Assembly (NCBI GenBank): GCA_020445245.1
Contig: JAGRHB010000019.1
Coordinates: 5,377-14,269 of the forward strand
Direction of reading: 5' to 3'
Source of the DNA: Gammaproteobacteria bacterium
GTDB lineage: Bacteria > Pseudomonadota > Gammaproteobacteria > Chromatiales > Sedimenticolaceae
DNA: 8,893 nucleotides
Part shown: positions 1-7,557 of the stretch, piece after piece
How the letters are laid out: every line of letters begins with the position of its first letter
Numbering within the stretch: the first letter of the stretch is position 1
Made by a program: the position numbers and the translations under genes
Notes under the pieces: generated by a model
Databases searched by the model: none
Told to the model about the DNA's origin: nothing
What the model saw: only the letters and a program-made list of their open reading frames with translations

Positions 1-827
1 TCAGCCGTCGCGTCGGCCTGCTAGAGACACAACTGGGCGTGCAATTGCTGCAGCGCACCACGCGCAAGCAGTCACTGACATCGCCAGGGCGCCTGTTCTA
101 TCAACGTGCGGCGCGCCTGCTGGCCGAACTCGACGAGGCGGAGCAGTCGATCGTTGACGCCGCGGCGGCGCTGCGCGGTGGCGTGAAACTCGCGGCACCC
201 TTGTCATTCGGCCTGCATCACCTGAGCGCTGCGCTGACGGATTTCCTGGACCAGCACCCAGGCATCGAACTGGATCTGGATCTGAACGACCGCGAGGTCA
301 ACCTGGTGGAGGAAGGATTCGACATGGCGGTGCGCATTGGGGCACTGCGCGATTCGACGCTGCTCGCACGACGCCTCGGCACCGCGCGATTCGTGACCTG
401 CGCCAGCCCCGATTACCTGGCGCGCCACGGCGTGCCGCGCCGACCCGGCGAGCTGGCAGGGCATCTCGGCCTGCACTATGCGAACGTCCCGCTGCAGCAG
501 GCCTGGCGGTTTTCAGATGGGGGACGCGAGCCGGTGGTGGCGATCCCCGGAATACGCCTGCGCGCGAACAATGGCGACCTGCTCGCCACTGCGGCACTGG
601 CCGGCCTCGGCATCGTCAACTCGCCGACGTTCATCGTCAGCGAGAAGATCGCGAGCGGCGAACTGGTCCAGTTGCTCGACGAATACCGCCGTGAGCCGGT
701 CGGAATCTATGCCGTCTACCCGCCGGGGCGGCTGCTGCCGCGGCGGGTGCTTGCGCTGGCGGATTTTCTTGCCAGCCGTTTTGGCGACCTGCCGGACTGG
801 GACCGCGCGATCGGCATCACCGGCTGA
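1..827 (+). CDS. LysR-family transcriptional regulator, 5'-truncated by the window edge
   Basis: The reading frame is open from base 3 to the TGA at 825-827, giving 274 visible residues with the true start left of the window. The first visible residues, SRRVGLLETQLGVQLLQRTT, are the recognition helix and wing of the LysR winged helix-turn-helix. About 30 N-terminal residues are therefore missing from a usual ~300. A linker helix follows (visible residues ~28-55, rich in Ala, Leu and Glu). The periplasmic-binding-like effector domain then runs from ~60 to the end, with typical stretches DLNDREVNLVEEGFDMAVRIG and ALAGLGIVNSP. This pattern matches the CrgA/AaeR-like branch that usually controls a neighbouring or divergent gene. 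Any such target would lie left of the window. The kinase gene downstream is convergent, so it is not an obvious target. The effector cannot be inferred. Confidence 0.93.
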   Translation, partial: SRRVGLLETQLGVQLLQRTTRKQSLTSPGRLFYQRAARLLAELDEAEQSIVDAAAALRGGVKLAAPLSFGLHHLSAALTDFLDQHPGIELDLDLNDREVNLVEEGFDMAVRIGALRDSTLLARRLGTARFVTCASPDYLARHGVPRRPGELAGHLGLHYANVPLQQAWRFSDGGREPVVAIPGIRLRANNGDLLATAALAGLGIVNSPTFIVSEKIASGELVQLLDEYRREPVGIYAVYPPGRLLPRRVLALADFLASRFGDLPDWDRAIGITG

Positions 828-864
828 GCGGTGGGACTTGTCCACACGCATCCGGGGTCGCCGT

Positions 865-2919
865 TCAGGCGCCACCCGGTCGCGGCAACACCACGTGGAA
901 CGTGCTGCCCTCGCCGGGCGTGCTTTCGGCATGGATCTGCCCGCCTAGACCCTCCACGATCTTGCGGCAGAACGACAGACCCAGGCCCATGCCCGGGTAG
1001 TCCTCGCGCGGATTCAGCCGGCAGAATGCCTCAAACACCGCTTCGAGCTTGTCCGCAGGAATCCCAAGGCCGTTGTCTGAAACCAGCACATCGATCCGAT
1101 CATCGTCGGTCGCACCCGATGCAGCATCGGAAGGGGCAAGCGCCACCCGTATCAGCGGCCGCCGTTGCGGGTCACGAAACTTCAGCGCGTTCTCGAGCAG
1201 GTTCCAATACACCTGGCGCAACTGCTTGGCATTGCCCATCACCACCCCGAGGCCCGAATCCACGCTCACCTCGGCGCCAGACTTGGCGATCAGGGTGCCG
1301 AGCCCCTTTATGACGTCGACCAGGATGCCATCGAGATCGACGGACTGAGCGGCCGGCTGACCCTCGGTGCGGGTGTAATCCGCGATACCCTTGGCCAGCT
1401 CGCTCAGATCACGCGCCTCGGCGGTCAGTGTCTTCAACTGCGCCTTCTCGTGCCCGCTCAGCACGTTCATGCGCTCCGACGCCAGCATTTCGCCCAACGA
1501 GGCGATGCGCTGCAATGGCATCTGCAGATCCTTCGCGGCGATCTGGCCGATCTCATCCAGCTCCTGACGCGTGCGTTTGATCGCCATCGCCTGCGCGACG
1601 ATCTGCCGCTGCGCATCGTTGTACGCTGTCATATCGTGCAGGATGCCGACAAAGATCCGTTGCTCGCCCTCGATGGACTCCCCGAGGGTCAACAACACCG
1701 GAAACACGCTGCCATCCTTGCGCCTCGCCATCACCTCGCGCCCCTTGCCGAGGATCTTGCTTTCGCCGGTGTCGAGGTAGTTCTTAAGATAACTGTCATG
1801 CGCTGCGCTGTACGGTTCCGGCATCAGTACCCGCACGTTGCTGCCGAGCAGTTCGCTCGACGAGTAACCGAACAGCCTTGTCACCGCATTGTTGACATGC
1901 AGCACCGTCCCTTTCTCGTCGATGGTCACCATGCCATCGACCATCGATTGCAGAATCGCGCGCTGCCGGCTGACGCTCGACTGCAGGCTGCGCATGAACA
2001 GCGAACTGTTGCGCTGTTCGGCACGACGTATCACAAACAGCAATGCAGCACTGATCAGCAACAGCGCCAGCACCAGTGCCGCCACGTTGAGGTAGACGGC
2101 GTTCACCGCTGCCGACAGCGCCGCCACATCCGGCAACACCAGCAGCTTCCAATGCGTACCGGGCAGTTCTGCCATGAAGTGCCCCGGCACCAGGGCATCC
2201 GACGTGAGACGAAAATGCTCCTTGAGCACATCCCGAGCGCCAGCGGCAGCCACCTCGATCAGTCCGGGGTCGTCGCGGTTGACCAGCAGGATACGCATAC
2301 CCGAAACTTCCTCGGCAGCCGCAATCAGCTCGGCAATACGGCTCGGCGACATACTGACGAAGAACAGCCCTGCCTCACCGCTGGAAAGCGTCCAGCGGGC
2401 AACGAGATCGAAGTGATAGGCGCCGGGTACCGGGTGGATCGGCGGTGTTTCATACCCGGCCCTGCCAAAATCGATCGACTGCGCGAAGGTGGCCATAGCA
2501 GACCGGCACACAGGCCCCACGAGGCCGTCGAAATCCTCGAACACCGGCTCGCCGTCGGCATCGGTCACCGTGAAAGCGAAGGCCCCCCGGAACAGGCGCT
2601 TCACGCTGGCCTGCAGGGAGTCGATGGCCGCCCAGTCTTCGGTCGCACCGACGATCCGGCGGATCTCGGTGTCTTTTTCCTCCACAAACGCGCGCAGGCG
2701 CTCGTGCTCTCGATTGATGAACCCGGTGATCTCGTGAGCCGTCGCCAGCCCGCTGGTACGGGCATTGGCTGCGGCCGACTGCTTCAGCGTCTCTGCGACC
2801 TGATGGCCGTAATACACGACGGCGATGCAGGCGGCAGCGATCAGCAGCAGTGGTACCCAGAGATTCGAACTCAGCAGAGGGCGGCTTTTTTCCTGCAAAG
2901 CCCCATCGGCCGAACTCAT
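865..2919 (-). CDS. Membrane PAS sensor histidine-kinase-like protein with Lys replacing the H-box His
   Basis: Predicted 684-residue inner-membrane sensor. TM1 is at ~21-38, a periplasmic Cache-like sensor region at ~40-270 and TM2 at ~277-298. A PAS domain (~318-435) resembles FixL: LFGYSSSELLG, LMPEPYSAAHDSYL, then GKGREV and ARRKDGSVFPV. A two-helix HisKA-like region (~450-515) follows, then an HATPase_c domain (~560-680) with N box NLLENALKF (574-581), G1 box DNGLGIP (615-621) and G2 box GMGLGLSFCRKI (643-654). The H-box reads IAAKDLQMPLQRI where relatives have ASHDLQEPL, so residue 463 (AAG codon, 1531-1533) is Lys. It is probably unable to autophosphorylate in the usual way. The ATG at 2919 is preferred because the protein then begins just before TM1. 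A GTG 171 nt upstream would add an atypical extension. No purine-rich ribosome site is clear. No response regulator is adjacent, so it is an orphan. Only 37 bp separate it from the convergent LysR gene. Confidence 0.9.
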   Translation of the reverse strand: MSSADGALQEKSRPLLSSNLWVPLLLIAAACIAVVYYGHQVAETLKQSAAANARTSGLATAHEITGFINREHERLRAFVEEKDTEIRRIVGATEDWAAIDSLQASVKRLFRGAFAFTVTDADGEPVFEDFDGLVGPVCRSAMATFAQSIDFGRAGYETPPIHPVPGAYHFDLVARWTLSSGEAGLFFVSMSPSRIAELIAAAEEVSGMRILLVNRDDPGLIEVAAAGARDVLKEHFRLTSDALVPGHFMAELPGTHWKLLVLPDVAALSAAVNAVYLNVAALVLALLLISAALLFVIRRAEQRNSSLFMRSLQSSVSRQRAILQSMVDGMVTIDEKGTVLHVNNAVTRLFGYSSSELLGSNVRVLMPEPYSAAHDSYLKNYLDTGESKILGKGREVMARRKDGSVFPVLLTLGESIEGEQRIFVGILHDMTAYNDAQRQIVAQAMAIKRTRQELDEIGQIAAKDLQMPLQRIASLGEMLASERMNVLSGHEKAQLKTLTAEARDLSELAKGIADYTRTEGQPAAQSVDLDGILVDVIKGLGTLIAKSGAEVSVDSGLGVVMGNAKQLRQVYWNLLENALKFRDPQRRPLIRVALAPSDAASGATDDDRIDVLVSDNGLGIPADKLEAVFEAFCRLNPREDYPGMGLGLSFCRKIVEGLGGQIHAESTPGEGSTFHVVLPRPGGA

Positions 2920-3085
2920 CGTCCGGCCCCGCCGGAATGTTCGCCCCGCGCACCCCCACCCTGCGCTGCGCTCAGGCGATCCCCGGACCGCTGCGTATTG
3001 CCAAAACCAATCGATATCACTGCCAAGAAAGCTCCCCCCGATCCATCCTCGCACGGCGCCAGACGCGCAAGCCCGGAGCCCCGTT

Positions 3086-3100
3086 GCCACGAACCGTGGC
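3086..3100. repeat. Perfect 6-bp inverted repeat with 3-nt loop
   Basis: GCCACG-AAC-CGTGGC forms a perfect hairpin or dyad. On the plus strand it is followed at 3109-3113 by a run of five T. Read on the plus strand it resembles a weak terminator, but no plus-strand gene lies upstream. Read as double-stranded DNA it could be an operator about 170 bp upstream of the sensor gene. Its function is unknown and chance is possible. Confidence 0.35.
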
Positions 3101-3261
3101 TTCGGCGCTTTTTGGCACCGCGTCTTGGACCATTGCTGGCCGCCAATCCGGAAAATCTCAAAGACCGGGGCAATCTGCCGTCGCTTTGGCGCTGGCTGTT
3201 GTCGTTATATGCGCCCGTGTTACACGCCCCGTCAGGCGAGTTTACCGAAGTGCCCGACGTT

Positions 3262-3299
3262 TGAACAAAGAAACGGGGCTGCCCGGACGCCGATTCCGG
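3262..3299 (-). terminator. Weak intrinsic terminator candidate after the VIT gene
   Basis: On the minus strand, just past the stop of the VIT gene, CCGGA and TCCGG (3295-3299 and 3283-3287) can pair across a 7-nt loop. A T-rich stretch, GTTTCTTTGTT, follows near 3262-3272. The stem is only 5 bp and there are about ten bases between stem and T-rich tract, so this is a poor match to a canonical terminator. It is listed because it is the only candidate end for the five-gene operon. Confidence 0.3.
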
Positions 3300-3320
3300 T
3301 CGGGGCACTGCAGGGGCCGT

Positions 3321-4013
3321 TCAGGCGACGGTACCGAACAGCGCGCCTACCGCTGCCGTCGCTGCCATCGCCAGCGCCCCCCAGAGGGTTACCCGCGAGA
3401 CACCGACCCACACCCTGGCACCGCCGGCCCGTGCCGCCAGGCCTCCCAGCAACGCCAGCGACGGCAGGGAACCGGCGGCGACCACGGACGCCAGAGTGTC
3501 GCGCGGGCTCAACACAGCCAACAGCAGCGGCAGCGCGGCACCCAGGGCGAAGGTCGATGCCGATGCCAGGGCCGCCTGGATCGGACGTGCGCTGTGGGTG
3601 GTCGTCAGGCCCAGCTCGTCGCGCGCATGCGCCGCAAGGGCATCGTGTGCCATCAGCTGATCGGCGACCTGCCGCGCCAGTGCCGCGTCCAGTCCCCGTC
3701 CGACGTAGATGTCCGCCAACTCCCGACGTTCGAATTCATAGTTTTCCGCCAGCTCCCGACGTTCGCGGTGCAGGTCTGCATCTTCGGTATCCGCCTGCGA
3801 GCTGACCGACACGTATTCGCCCGCCGCCATCGACATCGCCCCGGCCACCATGCCCGCGACACCTGCCAGCAGGATGTCGGAATGCAGTGCACTCGCCGAC
3901 GCGACACCGACCAGCAGGCTGGCCGTCGACACTATGCCGTCATTCGCTCCGAGTACCGCGGCGCGCAGCCAGCCGATGCGTTCCGCATAGTGTTTTTCCT
4001 TATGTCGACCCAT
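3321..4013 (-). CDS. VIT1/CCC1 family iron/manganese transporter, full length
   Basis: A 230-residue inner-membrane protein of the VIT1/CCC1 family, whose members move Fe2+ or Mn2+ out of the cytosol. TM1 carries the family signature GANDGIVSTASLLVGV with Asp25. TM2 has GMVAGAMSMAAGEYVSVSSQ with Met60, Met62 and Glu66. A cytoplasmic loop (~72-135) is rich in Glu and ends with LMAHDALAAHARDELGL. It corresponds to the metal-binding domain of plant VIT1, where Glu and Met residues bind ions. Three more membrane segments follow, ending in VTLWGALAMAATAAVGALFG. Length is normal for bacterial members. The ATG is well supported by GGAGGGG at 4018-4024, about 6 nt upstream. It is the last gene of the operon, 45 nt after the EamA gene, and the only one with its own strong ribosome site. 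Iron versus manganese cannot be decided from sequence. Confidence 0.92.
   Translation of the reverse strand: MGRHKEKHYAERIGWLRAAVLGANDGIVSTASLLVGVASASALHSDILLAGVAGMVAGAMSMAAGEYVSVSSQADTEDADLHRERRELAENYEFERRELADIYVGRGLDAALARQVADQLMAHDALAAHARDELGLTTTHSARPIQAALASASTFALGAALPLLLAVLSPRDTLASVVAAGSLPSLALLGGLAARAGGARVWVGVSRVTLWGALAMAATAAVGALFGTVA
3712..3765. repeat. Pair of 21-nt in-frame direct repeats inside the VIT gene
   Basis: The 21-nt stretches at 3712-3732 and 3745-3765 differ at a single base and lie 33 nt (11 codons) apart. Each encodes ERRELA within the acidic metal-binding loop of the VIT protein (residues 84-89 and 95-100). Related proteins have a similar loop length, so this looks like local sequence homogenisation or convergence, not an inserted extra unit. 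Confidence 0.6.
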
Positions 4014-4017
4014 GTGT

Positions 4018-4024
4018 CCCCTCC
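4018..4024 (-). promoter_or_regulatory. Shine-Dalgarno of the VIT gene
   Basis: On the minus strand GGAGGGG sits directly before ACAC-ATG, with the GGAGG core about 6 nt from the start codon. It is the best ribosome site in the operon and fixes the VIT start at 4013. This suggests independent translation initiation, unlike the upstream genes that appear translationally coupled. Confidence 0.8.
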
Positions 4025-4058
4025 GTTTCCGCGATCATGCCGGTCCGTGAAGCCACCA

Positions 4059-4931
4059 TCATTTCGCTGCACCGGCATGCCGACGACCCACAATGACCAA
4101 AGCGATCCCGCCAAGGATCGCCAGTGAGGCCAGCACCAGTCGAACACCCGGCGCCTCGCTGAGAAACATGACTCCGCCAAGTGCCGCGATCACCGGCACG
4201 CTGAGCTGTACGGTTGCCGCGCTGACCGGACGCAGACCTGGCAACGCCCGGTACCAGAGGGCATAACCGACACCTGAGGCCAGCGCGCCCGAGACCACCG
4301 CATACCATGCCCCCTCGACATCCACTGACAACACCGGACGTGCGAGCAGGCTCAATGCCAGCGCCATCGGCACCGCCCTGACAAAGTTGCCGGCGGTCAC
4401 AGCGGTCGCGTCGCCCCCACCCCGGCCACGCAGGGAATACACGCCCCAGGCGATCCCGGCACCCAGCATCAACAGCGCGCCGGACAACGGTGGTGCCGAC
4501 AGGCCTGGCGACAACAGACCGACCAGGCCGAGCAGCGCCATCACCAGCCCCACCCATTGACGCAGGGTCATATGTTCGCCCGACCACAGACCGTATCCGA
4601 TCATTGTTGCCTGCACCGCACCGAACAGCAGCAACGCACCGGTCGCGGCAGGCAGACTGATATAGGCGAAGGAAAACGCCGCCGCATAGGCGAACAATGC
4701 GAGCGCCGAGGCCCAGCTGCCGGAGACGACAAGCCCGCCGCCGCGCAGATACACGATCAACCACAGCGACACTGCCCCCGACAACAGTCGCAACGACGTG
4801 AAGCTCGCTGCGTCGATTGCCGTTTCCTGCAATGCGAACCGACACAACAGCGAGTTACCGGCAAACGCAAGCATCGCCAGTACGGTGAGCATCAGTGTCG
4901 CGCCGTGTGATGGGACCTGTTTCACGGACAA
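4059..4931 (-). CDS. EamA/DMT-superfamily permease
   Basis: A 290-residue, very hydrophobic protein predicted to have about ten membrane helices in two EamA repeats (~14-141 and ~150-282), the usual size for drug/metabolite transporters. First-repeat features include LAFAGNSLLCRFAL and FTSLRLLSGAVSLWLI. Second-repeat features include GAGIAWGVYSLRGRG, ASGVGYALWYRALPGLRP, VQLSVPVIAALGGVMFLSE and the closing ASLAILGGIALVIVGRR. The family exports or imports varied small molecules, and the substrate here is unknown. The frame opens with TTG (4929-4931) directly after the TGA of the ATPase gene, with AGGG about 7 nt upstream. A GTG two codons later (4923-4925) is the alternative start. Abutting stop and start imply translational coupling to the pump gene. 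Its place in a metal-transport operon is suggestive but does not establish a metal-related role. Confidence 0.88.
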   Translation of the reverse strand: MSVKQVPSHGATLMLTVLAMLAFAGNSLLCRFALQETAIDAASFTSLRLLSGAVSLWLIVYLRGGGLVVSGSWASALALFAYAAAFSFAYISLPAATGALLLFGAVQATMIGYGLWSGEHMTLRQWVGLVMALLGLVGLLSPGLSAPPLSGALLMLGAGIAWGVYSLRGRGGGDATAVTAGNFVRAVPMALALSLLARPVLSVDVEGAWYAVVSGALASGVGYALWYRALPGLRPVSAATVQLSVPVIAALGGVMFLSEAPGVRLVLASLAILGGIALVIVGRRHAGAAK

Positions 4932-7556
4932 TCAGCCGCCCTGGTAGAGGTGGCGACGGCGCACCAGCCATTTCTCGGCCTCGACCGCGAACAGCACGCC
5001 AGAGGACAGCGCGATGCAGGCAGCGAGATCCGCCAACGGCAGCGGCTGCGTGTGCAGGATGATATTGAGTGCCGGCACATAGATCACCGCCAGCTGCAGC
5101 AGCACGGTCAACAGCACCGCACCCAGCATCGGACGATTGCTCGTCAACCCGATTGCCGTCAGCGATGCAGAATCGGCGCGCACGGCCAGTGAGTGGAACA
5201 GCTGGGAAAAGGTCAGCACACAGAACACCACCGTCTGCCAGTAAACGAGACCCTGCGCAATCGCCCAGGCCTGGGCTGCGATCGACAGCCCACCGATGAG
5301 CAAGCCCACCCAGAGGATGTGCTGCCACATGCCGTGCGCGAAAATGCTTTCGTCCGGTGGACGAGGCGGGCGTCGCATGCTGCCTGGCTCTGCCGGCTCC
5401 GCGGTGAACGCCAGGCCGGGCAAGCCGTCGGTCACGAGGTTGATCCACAGGATGTGGATCGGCAGCAGTGGTATGGGCAGGCCGAGAAAAGGCGCGAGAA
5501 ACAATGTCCAGATCTCGCCCGAGTTCGAACTCATCGTGTACTTTACGAACTTGCGGATATTGTCGAAGATGCGCCGTCCGGTGCGCACAGCCTGGACGAT
5601 GGTCGCGAAATTGTCGTCCAGCAGCACCATGTCCGCCGCTTCGCGCGCCACGTCCGTGCCCTTACCGCCCATAGCGATGCCGATACCGGCGCGCTTGAGC
5701 GCGGGCGCATCATTGACGCCATCACCAGTCATCGCGACGAATTCACCGTTGCGCTGCAGTGCCTTGATGATGCGCAGCTTCTGCCGCGGACTGACCCGCG
5801 CATACACCCGTATCGACCCGACCCTTTGCGCAAAAGCGTCTTCGGACAACTGCTCCAGCCCGGCACCGGTCATCACCGCCTGACGGTCATCGCAGATCGC
5901 GAGGCGCCGCGCAATTGCCGCCGCTGTTCCGGGATGGTCGCCGGTAACCATCACCGGTGTGATCCCTGCGGCAACACAGTCGGCCACTGCCTGAGGCACC
6001 TCGGGGCGCGGAGGATCGATCAGCGCGACCAGCGCGAGAAAAGTCAGTTCCCGTTCCAGGGTCGTTGGCGTCAGCGGCTCCGGGATTGCCGCCAGCTCGC
6101 GCTTCGCAACAGCCAACACACGGTAGCCTTCACCGCTCAGCTGCTCTACCGCATCGTTCAGTGCCTGCACATCAAGGGGACCTGGCCCGCCCTCCCCCAT
6201 CGCCTGACTACACTGGCCGATGACTGCCTCCGGCGCCCCCTTCACATAGGCGAGCACGGTATCGCCGTGCCGGTGCAAGGTCGTCATCCTCTTTCGTTCG
6301 CTGTCGAACGCCAGTGCACCCAGACGTGGCAGGGTCTGCTGCAACACCGCCTTGTCGTAACCGGCGGCCCGCGCCGCCTCGAACAGGGCCAGCTCGGTCG
6401 GCTCCCCGGCCGGCCGGCCATTGTCGGTGACTACGTCATTGCTGAGCGCCATCGCCCGGGCGGCCTCCACCAAAGCGACGCCGCTGCCATCCGGTGGCAG
6501 CCTGTCATGACGCCGACCCTCTGCAAAGCAGTACTCGACCGACATCTGGTTGAGCGTCAGCGTGCCGGTCTTGTCGGTGCAAATGTAGGTCACCGAGCCC
6601 AGCGTCTCGACTGCGGGAAGGTTGCGCACCAGTGCGTTGTGTCGGATCAGCCGGCGCGCACCGAAGGCAAGTGAGATGGTCGCTACCGCCGGCAGGGCCT
6701 CCGGGATCGCCGCCACGGCCAAGCTGACCGCGGTCAGGAACATCAGCATCGGTGGCTGCCCCTGCAGCAGTCCGGCGGTAAACACGATGCCACAGATCGC
6801 GAGTACTGCAAGGCCGAGGTAGCGACCGAACCTTGCCAGACGCTGCTGCAGAGGGGTCCTGACTCTCGCTTCGCTGCGCAGCATGGCCGCGACGCGCCCG
6901 ATCTCGGTCGCGGCACCGGTCGCGACCACCACACCGCAACCACGACCATGCGTGATCGCACTGCCCTTGAAGGCCATGTTGACGCGGTCTCCCAGGGCGA
7001 TCTGTTCCTCGCGCAGCGTCGCGGTCTGCTTTGAAACCGGGTGCGATTCGCCGGTCAGTGCCGATTCGTTCGCCTGCAGTTCCTCGCTTTCGGTCAGGCG
7101 CAGATCGGCCGGGACAGCGTTTCCCGCCTCCAGCAGCACCACATCTCCCGGCACCAGTTGCGCCGCCGGCACCGTGAACACCCGTTCATCGCGGCGGACC
7201 CGCGCATCGGGCACTGCCAACGCGCGCAGCGTCATCACCGCGCGCTCGGCGCGATACTCCTGGGCCGCACCGATCAGTGCATTCAGCAGCACGATCACCA
7301 ATATCACGACACTGTCCTGCGGGTCGCCCACCAGCCCGGAAACCAGGGCCGCCGCCAGCAGGATCAGAATCATGAAGTCGCCGAACTGGCTGAAAAGCAT
7401 ACCCAGCGGCGTGCGTCCGGGCGCACACGGAATCTCGTTGGGCCCGGCGTCCCCGAGACGACGCGTCGCCTCTGCCGATGACAAGCCACCGCGACCGGAA
7501 TCCAGTCGCGCCAGCACTTCATCGACGTCGACACGAAACCAGTCACCGCCCGACAT
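4932..7556 (-). CDS. P2A-type cation-transporting P-type ATPase (Ca2+/Mn2+-like)
   Basis: An 874-residue ATP-driven cation pump of the inner membrane. It has the N-terminal cation-ATPase domain (~6-75) and the A domain with TGES (168-171). M4 has PEALP (285-289) and the P-domain motif is DKTGT with phosphorylated Asp328. KGAPE (439-443) lies in the nucleotide domain, followed by DPPRPE (514-519), MVTGD (536-540) and GDGVND (611-616). Membrane ligands match SERCA at M4 Glu286, M5 Asn678 and Glu681, and M6 Asn706, Thr709 and Asp710 in NLVTDG. The M8 position of SERCA Glu908 appears to be Gln785, as in many bacterial pumps thought to carry one ion. There is no heavy-metal-binding CXXC domain and no CPC motif, so this is not a Cu/Zn/Cd pump. 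Ca2+ or Mn2+ export is the likeliest role. The ATG is one base after the previous stop (TGATATG), so coupled translation is likely. Confidence 0.95.
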   Translation of the reverse strand: MSGGDWFRVDVDEVLARLDSGRGGLSSAEATRRLGDAGPNEIPCAPGRTPLGMLFSQFGDFMILILLAAALVSGLVGDPQDSVVILVIVLLNALIGAAQEYRAERAVMTLRALAVPDARVRRDERVFTVPAAQLVPGDVVLLEAGNAVPADLRLTESEELQANESALTGESHPVSKQTATLREEQIALGDRVNMAFKGSAITHGRGCGVVVATGAATEIGRVAAMLRSEARVRTPLQQRLARFGRYLGLAVLAICGIVFTAGLLQGQPPMLMFLTAVSLAVAAIPEALPAVATISLAFGARRLIRHNALVRNLPAVETLGSVTYICTDKTGTLTLNQMSVEYCFAEGRRHDRLPPDGSGVALVEAARAMALSNDVVTDNGRPAGEPTELALFEAARAAGYDKAVLQQTLPRLGALAFDSERKRMTTLHRHGDTVLAYVKGAPEAVIGQCSQAMGEGGPGPLDVQALNDAVEQLSGEGYRVLAVAKRELAAIPEPLTPTTLERELTFLALVALIDPPRPEVPQAVADCVAAGITPVMVTGDHPGTAAAIARRLAICDDRQAVMTGAGLEQLSEDAFAQRVGSIRVYARVSPRQKLRIIKALQRNGEFVAMTGDGVNDAPALKRAGIGIAMGGKGTDVAREAADMVLLDDNFATIVQAVRTGRRIFDNIRKFVKYTMSSNSGEIWTLFLAPFLGLPIPLLPIHILWINLVTDGLPGLAFTAEPAEPGSMRRPPRPPDESIFAHGMWQHILWVGLLIGGLSIAAQAWAIAQGLVYWQTVVFCVLTFSQLFHSLAVRADSASLTAIGLTSNRPMLGAVLLTVLLQLAVIYVPALNIILHTQPLPLADLAACIALSSGVLFAVEAEKWLVRRRHLYQGG

Positions 7557-7557
7557 A

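Larger units (their letters stand above)
2920..3320. other. Intergenic region between the sensor gene and the end of the metal-transport operon
   Basis: About 400 bp with no open frame that resembles a protein family. Long frames on the plus strand here run through from antisense of the kinase gene. The stretch should hold the promoter for the sensor gene on the minus strand, but no confident -35/-10 pair is visible. A TATAAC-like hexamer lies at 3204-3209 without a good partner. On the minus strand TTGGCA (around 3024) is followed only by poor -10 candidates. The region also contains a perfect short inverted repeat at 3086-3100 and a weak terminator candidate at 3262-3299. Confidence 0.6.

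Noticed and set aside
828..849. Possible bidirectional terminator hairpin between the convergent LysR and sensor genes
   Set aside because: The stem GTGGGAC/GTCCAC has a bulge and a 2-nt loop, and no U-tract follows on either strand.
2920..3090. GTG-initiated N-terminal extension of the sensor protein
   Set aside because: It would put 57 atypical residues before TM1. The ATG at 2919 gives a normal short cytoplasmic N-terminus.
3086..3113. Plus-strand intrinsic terminator formed by the inverted repeat and the T run
   Set aside because: The T run starts nine bases after the stem and no plus-strand gene lies upstream, so only the dyad itself is recorded.
1165..3264. Long plus-strand open frame (~700 codons) antisense to the sensor gene
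   Set aside because: It mirrors the codon-position bias of the GC-rich minus-strand gene. Its product is Arg/His/Gln-rich, low in hydrophobic order, and resembles no family.
2850..4127. Plus-strand open frame spanning the intergenic gap and the VIT gene
   Set aside because: It overlaps two well-supported minus-strand genes and gives a low-complexity Arg/Gln/Pro-rich product. The part in the gap has no family resemblance.
5193..6674. Plus-strand open frame of ~490 codons antisense to the P-type ATPase
   Set aside because: It is a shadow of the ATPase gene, whose motifs are unambiguous across the same span. There is no domain pattern in the antisense product.
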